In this document: piece after piece, positions 7,399-14,283 of the stretch
How positions within the stretch are numbered: position 1 is the stretch's first letter
Layout: each line of letters opens with the position of its first letter
From: an uncultured Collinsella sp.
GTDB taxonomy: Bacteria; Actinomycetota; Coriobacteriia; Coriobacteriales; Coriobacteriaceae
DNA: 19,773 nt
Reading direction: 5' to 3'
Assembly: GCA_934654625.1 (NCBI GenBank)
Contig: CAKUGM010000029.1
Coordinates: 1-19,773 of the forward strand
The notes under the pieces: model-generated
Seen by the model: the letters and a program-made list of their open reading frames with translations, nothing else
What the model was told of the DNA's origin: nothing
Database searches by the model: none
Program-made: the position numbers and the translations under genes

Positions 7399-7734
7399 CT
7401 AGATGAGGTTCTCGCCGAGGTCGCGACCGCCCAGCACGTGCATATGGAAGTGCTTCACGGTCTGGCCGGCGTCGGCGCCGGTGTTGGTGATCACGCGGAA
7501 TCCGCCGGTAAGACCCTTTGCGCGAACGACCTCGCCCACAGCGTGCACCATGGCGGCAAGCGTCTCGGCGGGCACGCCGTCGCAGATGTTGTCGTAGTGC
7601 CCCTTGGGGATAACGAGCGTGTGCACGGGCGCCTGAGGGTTCAGGTCGTCAAAAGCGATAACCTGGTCGTCCTCGTACACCACGGTGGAGGGGATCTCGT
7701 GAGCAGCGATCTTGCAGAAGATGCAGTCTTCCAT
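7399..7734 (-). CDS. HIT-family nucleotide-binding hydrolase (HinT-like)
   Basis: Histidine-triad protein of 111 residues, probably a purine nucleoside phosphoramidase or AMP-lysine hydrolase of the HinT/Hit branch; cytoplasmic. The catalytic triad is HFHMHVLGG (H95, H97, H99). The N-terminal CIFCKI (C4, C7) is the zinc-binding pair typical of HinT-like proteins. IAFDDLNPQAPVHTLVIPK (residues 26-44) is the usual nucleotide-binding segment. The ATG at 7734 has AAAGGA upstream. A TATAAT box lies 59 bases upstream, so it may be transcribed separately from xseAB even though it lies downstream on the same strand. The exact substrate cannot be assigned. Confidence 0.93.
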   Translation of the reverse strand: MEDCIFCKIAAHEIPSTVVYEDDQVIAFDDLNPQAPVHTLVIPKGHYDNICDGVPAETLAAMVHAVGEVVRAKGLTGGFRVITNTGADAGQTVKHFHMHVLGGRDLGENLI

Positions 7735-7759
7735 GTTGGGTCCTTTCGCGTGAAGGCGC

Positions 7760-7798
7760 GCTGCCGCTACTGCGGCAGCTTTAGCTTCATCGATTATA
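7760..7798 (-). promoter_or_regulatory. Candidate HIT-gene promoter and leader hairpin
   Basis: The minus strand carries a perfect TATAAT (7793-7798), without a recognisable -35. Just downstream, a GCTGCCGC-loop-GCGGCAGC hairpin (7760-7779, 8-bp perfect stem, 4-base loop) would sit in the first part of the leader, before the HIT ribosome binding site. It could equally end the xseAB transcript, but no T-run follows in that direction. Confidence 0.4.
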
Positions 7799-7856
7799 CG
7801 GCGCGCGCAGGCGTGCCGGTTGCTTCTATCTCGAATAGCGAGCGCGCTCGAAGTCG

Positions 7857-8126
7857 CTACAGGAAGCTCGGCTTGTCCTCCGTGCTCGCCGCGTCTGCGG
7901 GCTGCAGCACGTCATTGCCATCGATATCGGCCATGAGCACCGAGACCTTCTGCTCGGCATCCGAAAGGCGGCCGCGCAGGCTGCGAAGCAGCTCCACGCC
8001 GCGCGTGTAGCTTTTGAGGGAATCCTCGAGTTCCATATCGCCCGACTCGAGATTGCGAATGATGTGCTCGAGCTCGGTTGAGGCCTCGCGGTAGCTCAGC
8101 TCGTCCACGTTGGTCTGGTTCTCCAT
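7857..8126 (-). CDS. xseB: Exodeoxyribonuclease VII small subunit
   Basis: Small subunit that binds XseA to form exonuclease VII, which degrades single-stranded DNA to oligonucleotides. The 89 residues include the XseB core LSYREASTELEHIIRNLES (10-28), GDMELEDSLKSYTRGVELL and a helical stretch ending in DAEQKVSVL. The C-terminal tail of about 25 residues is variable and longer than in many homologues. ATG at 8126 is chosen because AAGGA lies seven bases upstream; an in-frame TTG at 8162 would add 12 residues with no better site. It lies 45 bases after xseA on the same strand, the standard xseA-xseB order. A CGAGCGCGCTCG palindrome (7839-7850) follows the stop. Confidence 0.92.
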   Translation of the reverse strand: MENQTNVDELSYREASTELEHIIRNLESGDMELEDSLKSYTRGVELLRSLRGRLSDAEQKVSVLMADIDGNDVLQPADAASTEDKPSFL

Positions 8127-8171
8127 AGTCAAATCCTTTTCATCCAAGATGCCTATATCCAAAAGGTTCCG

Positions 8172-9734
8172 TTACTTCGCAGGGGTGGCGGTATCGACGC
8201 TCAGATTGTCCGCCGCCTCGACAGATGTCACGCGCGCGCGCACGTTGCCGTCGGCAAGCGCGATGCGGACCTCGTCGTCCTGGTGAGCGTCGGTGATGCT
8301 TGTGAGCACGCCCGATGGCGCATAGGCAATCGAGTATCCGCGGGCGAGAACCTTGAGCGGCGAGAGCGCATCGAGCGCTGCAGCAGAAGACGCCAGCTGC
8401 GAGCGGGGGTCATTAAGAAGTGCCGGCCCCGCATGACGAAGCTTCGACGCGGCGAGCTCGAGCGCATGGCGCTTCTTGGAAAAGCCCGCGGTGGCCCCGC
8501 ACAGGCGCGGCGCCACGAGGTCGAGCTGCTGCGCAAAGCGCTTGTGCGAGCGCTCGATAGCGGCATCAAGACGCTCGGCGGTCTGCGAAAGCTCCACACG
8601 GCGACGGTCCACGATGACCGTGGGATCGGTTAGGCAGGGGCGAGCAGCTGCGGCATCGAGCATTAGGCGCAAGCGCTCGAGGCGAGCGTCCATGGCTCTT
8701 CGAGCCCGCTGGGCGTCATTGCCCAAAACGTCCCGGGCGGCATTCAGGTGCACGGCCATCGCATTTGCCAGGCGGCGCTCACGCGTGGCGGTGACCTCGA
8801 TAAGATCGGCAAGGGCAGGTGCCACCGATTCTGCAGCAGCAGTAGGCGTCGAGCAGCGTCGGTCGCTCACCATGTCGCAGATGGACGTGTCAGGCTCATG
8901 GCCGATACCGGTCACCACGGGCACCGGGCATGCAGCCACGGCTCGCGCCAAGGATTCATCGTTAAACGTCATGAGATCCTCGAACGAGCCGCCTCCGCGC
9001 ACAAGCAGGATGCAATCGGGCGCAGGCTTGATGGCGGCGGCACGGCGAAGGCCCTCGACAAGCTCGGCGGGCGCGCCCTCGCCCTGCACTTTTGCACCTA
9101 CGCAGATAAGCTCCACGAGCGGATTGCGGCGGCGCAGCGTGCGCTTCACATCGTCAATCACGGCGCCCGAAAGCGACGTGACCACGGCCACGCGATTGCA
9201 GAACACGGGAACGTGGCGCTTGCGGGTCTCGTCCATAAGGCCCTCGCGGCGCAGCTTCTCGGCAAGGGCGGCCACTTGCTGGCGAAGAAGGCCCTCCCCC
9301 GCCAGTGAAAAGCTGCGCGCGATAAAGCTCATGCGGCCGGTAGGCTTATAGAGGTCGAACGATCCGGTGAACTGCACCTGCAGGCCGTCACGCAAATCAA
9401 AGGCGCGCTTGGAGTAGACTCCGCGCCAGATCTTGCAGTCGACCGCCGAGGCATCGTCCTTGATCTGGAAATAGCAGTGACCGCTCCTGGCATTGGGGCC
9501 GCGAAAGCCGGTCACCTCGCCGATTACCGTGAGCTGTGGGATGGCATCGAGCGCGTTGGCCGCCATCTCGACCGCCTGGGAAACGGAGAGCGCGTCGCCG
9601 TCCTCTCCCGCCGCAGATTGCCTTGCAGCCTCGCTATCGGCCATAGCGTTTGCGAAGTCGACAAACGAGCCGGACGAGATTCCGGTCAAATTCCAGCCGT
9701 CCAATATCAGCCCCCTCTCCTGTTTCTGTTTCAT
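8172..9734 (-). CDS. xseA: Exodeoxyribonuclease VII large subunit
   Basis: Catalytic subunit of exonuclease VII. An N-terminal OB-fold (about 48-145) contains IPQLTVIGEVTGFRG and GHCYFQIKDD. The catalytic domain has VVTSLSGAVIDDVKRTL, LLVRGGGSFEDLMTFNDE (243-260), and from residue 278 GHEPDTSICDMVSDRR followed by STPTAAAE, the family signature. A long helical, Arg/Ala-rich C-terminal region follows, ending with LARGYSIAY. At 520 residues it is longer than the usual 400-450, owing to about 45 extra N-terminal residues. The ATG at 9734 has a poor ribosome binding site, whereas an in-frame TTG at 9704 follows AGGAGAGGGG at good spacing; the true protein may start there. Operon with xseB. Confidence 0.95.
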   Translation of the reverse strand: MKQKQERGLILDGWNLTGISSGSFVDFANAMADSEAARQSAAGEDGDALSVSQAVEMAANALDAIPQLTVIGEVTGFRGPNARSGHCYFQIKDDASAVDCKIWRGVYSKRAFDLRDGLQVQFTGSFDLYKPTGRMSFIARSFSLAGEGLLRQQVAALAEKLRREGLMDETRKRHVPVFCNRVAVVTSLSGAVIDDVKRTLRRRNPLVELICVGAKVQGEGAPAELVEGLRRAAAIKPAPDCILLVRGGGSFEDLMTFNDESLARAVAACPVPVVTGIGHEPDTSICDMVSDRRCSTPTAAAESVAPALADLIEVTATRERRLANAMAVHLNAARDVLGNDAQRARRAMDARLERLRLMLDAAAARPCLTDPTVIVDRRRVELSQTAERLDAAIERSHKRFAQQLDLVAPRLCGATAGFSKKRHALELAASKLRHAGPALLNDPRSQLASSAAALDALSPLKVLARGYSIAYAPSGVLTSITDAHQDDEVRIALADGNVRARVTSVEAADNLSVDTATPAK

Positions 9735-9757
9735 CGAGTTTCTTAGCTAGAGAACAA

Positions 9758-9795
9758 GTCTATCGCGCCGCCCAGACATGAACGACGCGATAGAC
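9758..9795 (-). terminator. Candidate terminator after the zinc protease gene
   Basis: GTCTATCGCG (9758-9767) and CGCGATAGAC (9786-9795) form a perfect 10-bp stem with an 18-base loop. In the minus direction TTGTTCTCT follows, moderately U-rich. It ends only 24 bases before the xseA ATG, so it is also in the xseA leader. A second dyad, AATCGAT-AGAA-ATCGATT (9819-9836), overlaps the protease stop codon. Confidence 0.55.
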
Positions 9796-9834
9796 GATCT
9801 TGAGCTCATATTGTTGCCAATCGATAGAAATCGA

Positions 9835-10539
9835 TTAGTCGTTTCTGCGCGAGGTGCGCGCGAGCAGATAGAGCAGCTGGATCACCGAGGAAAGGGCAGC
9901 AGCCACGTACGTGAGCGCAGCGGCGGTCAGGACCTTCTTGGCGCCGCGCACCTGTCGAGCGCTCATGCCCGATTCCTGGATATAACGCACGCCGCGACGG
10001 CTCGCGTCGATCTCGACCGGAAGCGTCACAACCTGGAAGAGAACGGAGAATGAGAAGAGCCAGATGGCAAGCGTGGTCAAACCCGCAAGGTTCAAGGCGA
10101 CGCCGAGAATGAAGACGATGGTCCAAGCGCTCTGGGTGAGGTTTACGACCGGTACCAGGGCGGAACGGAGCTTCATCATCGCATAGCCCTGCTCATGCTG
10201 GGCGGCATGGCCCGCCTCGTGACAAGCGACGGCGACGCTTGCGACCGACCCGCCGTATTGGTTGTCGCGCGAGAGATAAAGGTTGTTGTCGGTGGGGTTG
10301 TAGTTATCGGTAAGGGTCCCGCCGATGCTTTTGATGCCGACGTTTTGGCAGCCGTTGGCGTCGAGCATGCGCCGCGCTGCCTCGGCACCGGTGATGCCAT
10401 CGGACTTGACCTTCGACCAGGTGCCGTACGTCGATTTGATATACGCCTGGGCGGCAAGGCCGATGACCGTGGAGACAAGCACCACGAGCAAGTAGAGCGG
10501 GTCCATTCCGTAGCCGTAACCGTATCCGTAATAGGGCAT
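9835..10539 (-). CDS. Membrane zinc metallopeptidase, YugP-like (Zn_peptidase_2 family)
   Basis: Putative membrane-embedded neutral zinc protease of 234 residues. HEAGH (107-111) supplies two zinc-binding histidines and the catalytic glutamate, and E176 in LPVEIDAS is the likely third ligand, as is usual in this family. A hydrophobic helix lies at about 14-33 and two more at about 139-173, with a final one near 204-227, giving a multi-pass topology. The N-terminus has a short tyrosine-glycine repeat (YYGYGYGYG, 3-11), which I do not regard as family-defining. The ATG at 10539 follows AGGAGG at good spacing. The gene stands alone between terminator-like sequences and a repeat element. Substrates of this family are poorly known. 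Confidence 0.9.
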   Translation of the reverse strand: MPYYGYGYGYGMDPLYLLVVLVSTVIGLAAQAYIKSTYGTWSKVKSDGITGAEAARRMLDANGCQNVGIKSIGGTLTDNYNPTDNNLYLSRDNQYGGSVASVAVACHEAGHAAQHEQGYAMMKLRSALVPVVNLTQSAWTIVFILGVALNLAGLTTLAIWLFSFSVLFQVVTLPVEIDASRRGVRYIQESGMSARQVRGAKKVLTAAALTYVAAALSSVIQLLYLLARTSRRND

Positions 10540-10594
10540 CTACGTCCTCCTCAGTTCAAATTTAAGGAAGTGTACCCAAAAGCCCCCAACCCCC

Positions 10595-10630
10595 ATGTGA
10601 CAAAAAGTCGACAGGTTTATTTCGTCACAT
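10595..10630 (+). repeat. 36-bp dyad repeat, copy A1
   Basis: Begins ATGTGACA and ends CGTCACAT, enclosing GTCG-ACAGGTTTATTT. It is the first module of composite element A and lies upstream of the zinc protease gene. It matches B1 at 30 of 36 positions by my alignment. Confidence 0.85.
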
Positions 10631-10680
10631 CCAACCGTTCACCGATGAGTATCGTCCAGATAAAGCCCAGTTAGCAGCCA

Positions 10681-10716
10681 ATGTGACAACAAGTCGTCAG
10701 GTTTAATCTGTCACAT
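10681..10716 (+). repeat. 36-bp dyad repeat, copy A2
   Basis: ATGTGACA, eight variable bases, TCAGGTTTAATC, TGTCACAT, then TTTTGCC. It starts 86 bases after A1, exactly the spacing found between B1 and B2, and matches B2 at 33 of 36 positions. The arms can pair as an 8-bp stem. Confidence 0.85.
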
Positions 10717-10853
10717 TTTGCCACTGGCCGAAATGTCGAGCTGCCGATGGCAAAACTTCAAGCGGCTCACTTTGCCCCGCAGCCCGTCGAGCCGTACCAG
10801 CCGCCAAGGCTCGTCTGAGCCGCAGCGCAGTAACGCACACGTACTCAGCAACA
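10717..10853. other. Intergenic remainder after element A, no gene seen
   Basis: This belongs to a 314-base gap between the zinc protease and HMA genes. The first 17 bases (TTTTGCC...CCGAAA) still match element B. The rest holds only a weak GAGCC/GGCTC dyad and no reading frame I would support. Confidence 0.5.
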
Positions 10854-11225
10854 TTACGGCTGTATGATGTTGTAGCCGGCCTCGCGCACGGCGACAGCAA
10901 GCACCTGTTGGTCGATTGGAGTTTTGGATCGAACCGTGGCGATTCGGCTCCCAAGATCAACCGTGGCCCAAGTTCCCTCAACCGCATTCAAGGCGTTGGC
11001 GACATTTTGCGCGCAGCCTTCGCAACTCATGCCACCGATAAGGAAATTGGCCTGATAGGGATAGTGGGAAGCATCGGTATCCTCCACGGTGACCTTCTTC
11101 ACGCGCGCACGCTTCTGCCCATCCGAGCAGCAACTCTTGCCCGAAAAACTAGCAACGATGCGCGAGAACCCAAAGAAGAGCCCAACCGCAATGATGATCA
11201 CGACGACGATGGTAGATATGGACAT
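10854..11225 (-). CDS. Membrane-anchored heavy-metal-associated (HMA/CopZ-like) protein
   Basis: A 123-residue protein with an N-terminal hydrophobic helix (about 4-21), a cysteine pair SCCSDG (C32, C33), a charged linker, and an HMA domain from about residue 60. GGMSCEGCAQNV provides the metal-binding C68 and C71, and the domain finishes with VAVREAGYNI. Domains of this type bind Cu(I) or other soft metals and pass them to transporters; the metal here is not known. The membrane anchor is unlike soluble CopZ. The ATG at 11225 has AGGAAGG about 11 bases upstream, a longer spacing than usual. It is divergent from the DUF3793-flavodoxin operon, and the 217-base region between them carries two dyad operator candidates that may control both sides. 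No copper ATPase is in the window. Confidence 0.85.
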   Translation of the reverse strand: MSISTIVVVIIIAVGLFFGFSRIVASFSGKSCCSDGQKRARVKKVTVEDTDASHYPYQANFLIGGMSCEGCAQNVANALNAVEGTWATVDLGSRIATVRSKTPIDQQVLAVAVREAGYNIIQP

Positions 11226-11313
11226 GACAAAGGACCCTTCCTGTTGATTGCTATCCTCTGAGCTTATGCGCCGATGACTATACCCCCGCCCGAACGATGG
11301 GCCTCGCCCCTCA

Positions 11314-11339
11314 TATAAGTTTCATTAAGTTGACTTTTT
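11314..11339. promoter_or_regulatory. Candidate metal-regulator site 1
   Basis: TATAAGTT-TCATTAAGTT-GACTTTTT. It aligns base for base with site 2 48 bases downstream and contains the same TAAGTT half-sites. This resembles the AT-rich boxes of DtxR/IdeR-type repressors, but the assignment is inference. Confidence 0.4.
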
Positions 11340-11342
11340 CTC

Positions 11343-11369
11343 TTGACCATCGCTCCACAAGGCTATAAG
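11343..11369 (+). promoter_or_regulatory. Candidate promoter of the DUF3793-flavodoxin operon
   Basis: TTGACC (11343-11348) and TATAAG (11364-11369) are separated by 15 bases, slightly short. The -10 box lies inside operator site 2, so a protein bound there would block transcription. It is 74 bases before the start codon. Confidence 0.45.
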
Positions 11370-11391
11370 TTCCCCTTAGTTAACTTATAGC
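11362..11391. promoter_or_regulatory. Perfect 10-bp dyad, candidate metal-regulator site 2
   Basis: GCTATAAGTT (11362-11371) and AACTTATAGC (11382-11391) are perfect inverted repeats around CCCCTTAGTT. The inner TTAGTTAAC resembles DtxR-family half-sites. It overlaps the putative -10 box of the flavodoxin operon, as expected of a repressor site. No regulator gene is in the window. Confidence 0.55.
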
Positions 11392-11442
11392 AACTACCCG
11401 CTGCATACCTTGGAACAGCGAAAGCACGAGAGGAGAACGCCA

Positions 11443-12162
11443 ATGACGTGGCCCATCGATGTCCAGGCACTTGAACAGGCCATCGTGCGCAACTGCTCCC
11501 CCACCTTGGCGGCCCTGAAGCCCGCCAGCCTGTTCACCTTCCCCGGTTCCTTTACGGCACAAGCATCCACAGACCAAAACGAGGTAAACGCACGCAGACG
11601 AGCCTTCCTCGAAGCGGTGAAATACTGCCGCCGTCAAGTTTCGGGCGCTGGGGTCTCGATTCGCGTTCTAGCCTGGAAGCGCTGCGGAGCCCTCGTCTAC
11701 GTGTATCGACCCCGCGAACTCGCAGCCTACCTTCTCGACCGACGCGCGGCACGTCCGCTTGGAGGCGAAGGGTATCGCATCGGCGATCTTGAGTCATGCC
11801 TCGATGAGCTGGCACGTCGCCTGCAGGACCGTCCAAGAACTAATGCCGGGCAAGCACACGACGAAAGCAAGCCCTGTCCTTGCAGCAATCAAGCCTGCCG
11901 AAGTGAGTTTCCGCATGAAATCGGCTTTTTCCTGGGCTATCCCTACGAAGACGTGATCGGCTTCATCGAGAACCGTGGGCAAAACTACCTCGAAGTTGGC
12001 CCTTGGAAGGTATACGCCAACCAAAGCCAGGCCAGGCGGACGTTTGCCCGCTACCGACGCTGCACGCGCATTTACGCTCGTGCCTATCGGTACGGAAAAC
12101 GCCTTCGCAGCCTCACGGTAAATGGGCGCGTTGCATCGCGCCTGCAACATACACAACGGTAA
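11443..12162 (+). CDS. DUF3793 family protein
   Basis: A 239-residue cytoplasmic protein of unknown biochemical function. The family hallmark is the conserved C-terminal block FPHEIGFFLGYPYEDVIGF (156-174) followed by ENRGQNYLEVGPWKVY. The N-terminal part contains KPASLFTFP and a FLEAV segment, and the centre YVYRPRELAAYL. A short Cys cluster (C145, C147, C152) precedes the conserved block. There is no signal peptide or membrane helix. ATG at 11443 follows GAGAGGAG at suitable spacing; an in-frame TTG at 11410 lacks a site. It is followed 40 bases later by a flavodoxin gene on the same strand. In anaerobic Firmicutes and Coriobacteria I recall DUF3793 genes next to flavodoxins, often with metal-transport genes, which supports a role in flavodoxin or iron-limitation metabolism, but the function is not established. 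Confidence 0.88.
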   Translation: MTWPIDVQALEQAIVRNCSPTLAALKPASLFTFPGSFTAQASTDQNEVNARRRAFLEAVKYCRRQVSGAGVSIRVLAWKRCGALVYVYRPRELAAYLLDRRAARPLGGEGYRIGDLESCLDELARRLQDRPRTNAGQAHDESKPCPCSNQACRSEFPHEIGFFLGYPYEDVIGFIENRGQNYLEVGPWKVYANQSQARRTFARYRRCTRIYARAYRYGKRLRSLTVNGRVASRLQHTQR

Positions 12163-12202
12163 TCCTGCCCATCTGGGCATCGATCGAACAAAGGAGTTCA
12201 AC

Positions 12203-12622
12203 ATGAGCAAGGTAGCAGTGGTGTACTGGACCGGTACCGGCAACACCGAGGCGATGGCGACATCCGTAGCCGAGGGCGCGGAAGCAAAGGGCGCGACCGT
12301 CGCCCAGATTCAAGCAGCCGATTTCTCCCTCTCCGCGGCCGAGGAATATGATGCCTATGCCTTTGGCTGCCCCGCCATGGGCGCGGAGGAGCTGGAAGAC
12401 AGCGAGTTTTTGCCCATGTGGGATGAAGTTAAGGGCAGCCTGGGCGACAAGAAGGTCGCGCTCTTCGGCTCCTACGGTTGGGGCAGCGGAGAGTGGATGG
12501 ATGCCTGGAAAGAAGATGCCGATGAGGCAGGTGTCAACGTTATCGACTCTCTCATCATCAACGAGGAACCCGACGACGATGGCATCTCCACCTGCCAGGC
12601 CCTCGGCGCCCAGCTCGCCTAG
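12203..12622 (+). CDS. Flavodoxin
   Basis: Small FMN electron carrier (139 residues) that can replace ferredoxin when iron is scarce; cytoplasmic. The phosphate-binding loop WTGTGNTEAMA starts at residue 9 and matches T/S-x-T-G-x-T. The flavin-contacting loops FGCPAMGAEELED (about 54-66) and FGSYGWGSGEWMD (about 88-100) are typical of short-chain flavodoxins of anaerobes. The ATG at 12203 follows AAAGGAG with seven bases of spacing; longer in-frame extensions lack a site. It is second in an operon with the DUF3793 gene. In this window the hydrogenase system is a possible redox partner, which is speculation. Repeat B1 starts three bases after the stop. Confidence 0.94.
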   Translation: MSKVAVVYWTGTGNTEAMATSVAEGAEAKGATVAQIQAADFSLSAAEEYDAYAFGCPAMGAEELEDSEFLPMWDEVKGSLGDKKVALFGSYGWGSGEWMDAWKEDADEAGVNVIDSLIINEEPDDDGISTCQALGAQLA

Positions 12623-12624
12623 CA

Positions 12625-12660
12625 ACGTGACAGCAAAACGACAGGTTTATTTCGTCATAT
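12625..12660 (+). repeat. 36-bp dyad repeat, copy B1
   Basis: ACGTGACA, eight bases, ACAGGTTTATTT, CGTCATAT. Both arms have one substitution relative to the other copies, so pairing is poorer. It is the first module of element B and begins just after the flavodoxin stop codon. Confidence 0.8.
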
Positions 12661-12710
12661 CCGACCGTTCACCGGCCGACTCCTCCATGCAAACTCCCAG
12701 CTAGTTGCCC

Positions 12711-12746
12711 ATGTGACAATAATTCCTCAGGTTTAATCTGTCACAT
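12711..12746 (+). repeat. 36-bp dyad repeat, copy B2
   Basis: ATGTGACA, eight bases, TCAGGTTTAATC, TGTCACAT, then TTTTGCC, as in A2. The TTTT after the paired arms could let it act as a weak terminator for the flavodoxin operon. Confidence 0.85.
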
Positions 12747-12840
12747 TTTGCCGTCTACCGAAAATCCCAAACCGTCCGACAGCAGCGCACTCGCAACTGC
12801 CGAGCGCCCCACCTCAACATATTTGTGCCACCACCCAAAC

Positions 12841-12870
12841 AACGCCCGTCGACTCCTATCGGCGGGCGTT
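12841..12870 (+). terminator. Hairpin before the alcohol dehydrogenase gene
   Basis: AACGCCCGTCGA (12841-12852) pairs with TCGGCGGGCGTT (12859-12870), 12 bp with one G-T wobble and a six-base loop. No T-run follows (ATAGTAG), so it is a poor intrinsic terminator. It may end the flavodoxin transcript or lie at the alcohol dehydrogenase promoter. Confidence 0.45.
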
Positions 12871-12912
12871 ATAGTAGATGTCGCCACGACACTATAGAGA
12901 AAGGGCGTTCCC

Positions 12913-14139
12913 ATGAACGATTTTTCCTTCTATTCACCAACGCGCATCATGTTCGGACGCAAAATGACCGACCATGTGGGAGAGCATGTCGCAGCGGCCG
13001 GCTACACCTCGGCGCTGCTAGTCTACGGCACTGGTTCCGTGGTGCGCACCGGAACGCTCGACCGCGTTAAGGCCTCACTCGACGCTGCAAACATCGTGCA
13101 TGTCGAACTTGGCGGAGTGCGTCCCAACCCCGAGATCTCCTCGGTTCGCGAAGGCATGCGCATCGCACGCGAAGCAAACGTCGACCTGATCTTGCCCGTG
13201 GGCGGCGGCAGCGCTATCGATTGCGCCAAGGCCATCGCCATGGGCATTCCCTATGACGGCGATGTCTGGGATTTCTTCCGCAAGCGCGCGACGCCGACGA
13301 AGCGCGTAGACGTCGCCTGCGTGCTCACCCTCCCCGCATCGGGCTCCGAGGCATCTAACTCATGCGTCATCAGCAACGATGCCGAGCACCTCAAATGCGG
13401 CTGCAACCCCGATCTCAACCGCCCCGTCATGGCCTTCATGGATCCCGAGCTCACTTTCACCCTGCCGCCCTATCAGACTGCAGCAGGCATCACGGATATG
13501 TGCGCCCATATCATGGAGCGCTTTTTCTCCGGCCAGCCCGCAGTTCCCGTTACCGACAACATCGCCTGCGGCCAGATTCGCGCCATCATGGACGCAGCAC
13601 CACGCGTAATGGAGGATCCGCAGGACTACGATGCACGCGCCAACATCATGTGGGCAGGCACCCTCGCCCACAACGGCATCGCAGGCCTGGGCCTGGGATG
13701 TGCCGGTGGCCGCGACGGCGACTGGAGCTGCCACGGCATGGAGCACGAGCTCTCGGCCTTTGACGTGAAGATCACCCACGGCGCCGGCCTCGCCGTGATT
13801 TTCCCCGCCTGGATGCGCTATGTGTGGCGCGAGCACCCCGAGCGCTTCCTGGAGTTCGGTCGCCAGATCTTTGGCATCGAGCCGGTAGATCCGCAGGCAG
13901 ACGACGTAGACATCACGTCCGAGCAGGCCATCGAAGATGCCGTGATGGAAACTATCGATGAGCTGCAGGAATTCTTCTGCTCGCTCGGCATGCCGCGCAC
14001 GCTCTCGGAGTTTGGCATGAAGCCCGAGGACATCGATAGCCTGCTGCCGGGCCTCAAGATTACGCGTGGCGAGGTGTTCGGCAACTTCAAGAAGCTCACG
14101 CTGGACGATGCCCGCGCGATTTACGAGTCTGCACTCTAG
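12913..14139 (+). CDS. Iron-containing alcohol dehydrogenase (BDH/YqhD-like)
   Basis: Group III alcohol dehydrogenase of 408 residues, reducing an aldehyde to the alcohol with NAD(P)H in fermentation. The cofactor motif PVGGGSAIDCAKAIA starts at residue 95. TLPASGSEASNSCVI and MDPELTFTLPP are typical of the butanol dehydrogenase-like branch. Iron ligands are D195 and H199 (ITDMCAHIMERFF), with H274 and H289 in CHGMEHELSAF followed by DVKITHGAG. The spacing between the last two is one residue longer than in clostridial BDH, as far as I remember. ATG at 12913 follows AAAGGGCG. The gene appears monocistronic, with a shared hairpin terminator after it. Substrate (butyraldehyde, acetaldehyde or other) and cofactor preference cannot be told here. 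Confidence 0.93.
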   Translation: MNDFSFYSPTRIMFGRKMTDHVGEHVAAAGYTSALLVYGTGSVVRTGTLDRVKASLDAANIVHVELGGVRPNPEISSVREGMRIAREANVDLILPVGGGSAIDCAKAIAMGIPYDGDVWDFFRKRATPTKRVDVACVLTLPASGSEASNSCVISNDAEHLKCGCNPDLNRPVMAFMDPELTFTLPPYQTAAGITDMCAHIMERFFSGQPAVPVTDNIACGQIRAIMDAAPRVMEDPQDYDARANIMWAGTLAHNGIAGLGLGCAGGRDGDWSCHGMEHELSAFDVKITHGAGLAVIFPAWMRYVWREHPERFLEFGRQIFGIEPVDPQADDVDITSEQAIEDAVMETIDELQEFFCSLGMPRTLSEFGMKPEDIDSLLPGLKITRGEVFGNFKKLTLDDARAIYESAL

Positions 14140-14210
14140 GAAGCCAACAACCGCAGCAGCGCCCATCGTCGCAGCGCTAGCTCGGCGCGCAAATAGCATC
14201 AAACACAGCA

Positions 14211-14243
14211 CGCCCCCGCCGAGAACCAATCTCGACGGGGGCG
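14211..14243. terminator. Hairpin shared by two convergent genes
   Basis: CGCCCCCG (14211-14218) pairs with CGGGGGCG (14236-14243), extended by CGAGA/TCTCG after one mismatch, five-base loop. No T-run follows on either strand, so termination strength is uncertain, but its position between convergent ends of the alcohol dehydrogenase and DUF3825 genes suggests a two-way terminator. Confidence 0.6.
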
Positions 14244-14283
14244 CTACCATCTGCCAGGCTTATAAGATAGCGAACCGTGCCCG

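Noticed and set aside
6637..8010. 457-codon plus-strand frame over ackA and the HIT gene
   Set aside because: Antisense to two well-identified genes.
10595..10630. CRP/FNR-type operator (TGTGA...TCACA)
   Set aside because: The half-sites look similar but lie 20 or more bases apart, not six, and the conserved core between them does not fit such a site.
10595..12746. CRISPR array, since the repeats are 36 bp
   Set aside because: Only two copies per locus, spacers of 50 bases that resemble each other at the ends, and no cas genes.
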